Below are positions 6,314 to 7,209 of a stretch of 7,209 nt of DNA, piece by piece. The notes under the pieces are model-generated. The model had not been told where the DNA came from. It saw only the letters and a list, made by a program, of their open reading frames with translations, and ran no database searches. Each line of letters begins with the position of its first letter. The stretch's first letter is position 1. The position numbers and the translations under genes were made by a program. Source of the stretch: Syntrophomonadaceae bacterium (lineage in GTDB: Bacteria > Bacillota > Dethiobacteria > DTU022); the NCBI GenBank assembly GCA_003558195.1, contig PWMM01000023.1, positions 1-7,209 on the forward strand, in the 5' to 3' direction.

Positions 6314-7186
6314 TTAATGATTAGAATTTGGCACCTTAACCAGAGCAGTGAGGTCGTGCAAGCCCAGGCGATTCAGGGTTTCTTCTGTAGGGCATCCCTT
6401 TAGATCCCATCCCCGGGCCAGATAGTATTCATCCAGCATCTGCTTAAGCTGATCTTTTGTTACTCTCTCTCCTTGATGGGGTCCGCCGGGCAGTGGTTCT
6501 TCGGTGAAACGCCTGGGAAGATTGTCATCAGCCCGGGTAAATCCTTCACGCAGGTTAAAGAGCCGGCCCTGGTTCCAAATTCTTTCTCCCAACTCCATCA
6601 ACATGGTGGTATTGAAGGGGCGACCCAGTGCTGTTTCGAGCATCCGGCAGTAAGTTTGGGCGCTAATACCATACTGGGCAAAGTCACATTTAACCAGGGT
6701 ATCCAGGGCGGCCAGGTAGTTCTGCAGGTGAGCTACAATTTTACCTTTACCTGCAATGGCATTGCGCTCCACTACTTTTCCTTCCCACTCTCCGCCCAAT
6801 TCATAGAGGATGGGAAAAGCGCGCTGGTGACAGCCTCCGCGGTCAGCAGTAGCCAGGGCCAGGGCCATACCGGGCACACTGCGTGGCCCCCAGGCCGGGC
6901 TTTCCAGGCCTTTAACATGGACAGCAAAAGCTTCTGCTTCTTCGCCCAGCTCCCGGGCGGCAATTCTTACACCGTTGGCCAAAAGATCGCCAATTCCTGA
7001 ACGTGAAGCAATACTTTCCAGGATATATTCCACTGCAGCAGTGTCTCCAAATTTTAATTCTACGCCCCTGGTATCTTCTGCGCTGATTATTCCCTTCTGA
7101 AAAGCTTCAATCGCAAACCCGGCAACTCCTCCGGCAGACATAACATCCAGCCCGAGAGCATCACATTTCTTTACCAGGTAAGCGAC
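6314..7186 (-). CDS. aor: Aldehyde:ferredoxin oxidoreductase, C-terminal part (5' truncated)
   Basis: This is the C-terminal half, about 290 residues of a family that usually has about 600. AOR enzymes carry a tungsten or molybdenum bis-pterin cofactor and a [4Fe-4S] cluster, and couple aldehyde oxidation to ferredoxin reduction in the cytosol. Two copies of the pterin/cluster motif DXXGL(C/D) can be seen. DALGLD is canonical (codons 7162-7145). DTLVKC (6703-6686) is degenerate, but keeps the Asp and the Cys that should be the fourth cluster ligand. DRGGCHQR (His codon near 6829) matches the active-site histidine region. The C-terminal GWDLKGCPT and LNRLGL elements are typical. The N-terminal cofactor domain and the CxxCxxxC cluster motif lie outside the window. 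The frame stays native-looking to about 7186 (VAYLVKKCD) and is then broken by a TGA at 7198-7196 inside an inverted duplication. The ATG at 7141 is an internal methionine and not the start. Confidence 0.9.
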   Translation of the reverse strand, partial: VAYLVKKCDALGLDVMSAGGVAGFAIEAFQKGIISAEDTRGVELKFGDTAAVEYILESIASRSGIGDLLANGVRIAARELGEEAEAFAVHVKGLESPAWGPRSVPGMALALATADRGGCHQRAFPILYELGGEWEGKVVERNAIAGKGKIVAHLQNYLAALDTLVKCDFAQYGISAQTYCRMLETALGRPFNTTMLMELGERIWNQGRLFNLREGFTRADDNLPRRFTEEPLPGGPHQGERVTKDQLKQMLDEYYLARGWDLKGCPTEETLNRLGLHDLTALVKVPNSNH

Positions 7187-7209
7187 TGAAGCTTTTCAGA
7201 AGGGAATAA
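7087..7209. repeat. Inverted duplication at the window end, probable fold-back chimera
   Basis: Bases 7087-7114 and the reverse complement of 7182-7209 agree at 27 of 28 positions; the one difference pairs 7110 with 7186. The arms are separated by 67 bp. The inner arm is genuine AOR coding sequence (AIEAFQKGI on the minus strand). The outer arm encodes nearly the same peptide (ATEAFQKGI) on the plus strand, where it makes no sense for the gene, and it puts a stop codon into the AOR frame. The shared GCGA next to the mismatch would be the joining microhomology. Confidence 0.75.

Noticed and set aside
6473..7000. A 175-codon open frame on the plus strand
   Set aside because: It is antisense to the AOR gene, whose conserved motifs occupy the same bases. 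Its translation has no recognisable domain, and no ribosome binding site supports it.

Overview
The window reads like genomic DNA of an anaerobic bacterium, most likely of the Firmicutes/Clostridia type. This is inferred from the strong purine-rich ribosome binding sites (AAAGGAG, GGAGGG), the moderate base composition, and an aldehyde:ferredoxin oxidoreductase (AOR) next to an iron-containing alcohol dehydrogenase. No rRNA, tRNA or marker gene fixes the taxon, so this is a leaning and not an identification.

Layout: positions 1-554 are AT-rich and hold no gene I can support, apart from a hairpin in the probable leader of the first gene. 555-1280 (+) is an MgtC/SapB-family membrane protein with a C-terminal ACT-like domain. 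A 246-bp convergent gap follows. Everything from 1527 to the end lies on the minus strand. In transcription order, right to left, it is: the C-terminal half of a tungsten/molybdenum AOR (6314 to about 7186), an iron-containing alcohol dehydrogenase (5087-6256), a MNT-fold nucleotidyltransferase-like protein (4238-4957, with a doubtful 5' end), a 12-TM APC-superfamily permease (2542-4188) and a metallophosphoesterase (1527-2468).

These fall into two functional groups. AOR and alcohol dehydrogenase are 57 bp apart and plausibly interconvert carboxylic acid, aldehyde and alcohol, linking ferredoxin to NAD(P)H. The nucleotidyltransferase-like gene has its own plausible promoter with an inverted repeat laid over it. 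It may be cotranscribed with the permease (49-bp gap) and the phosphoesterase (73-bp gap, which holds a perfect GC-rich hairpin).

The most important caution is at the right end. The last 28 bases are an inverted, 27/28 identical copy of AOR coding sequence about 70 bp away, and they break the AOR frame. This looks like a fold-back chimera at a contig end, so bases 7187-7209 should not be trusted as native upstream sequence. I did not find a convincing undescribed multi-gene system. The best leads are the orphan nucleotidyltransferase with its odd start and operator-like repeat, and the permease/phosphoesterase pair.
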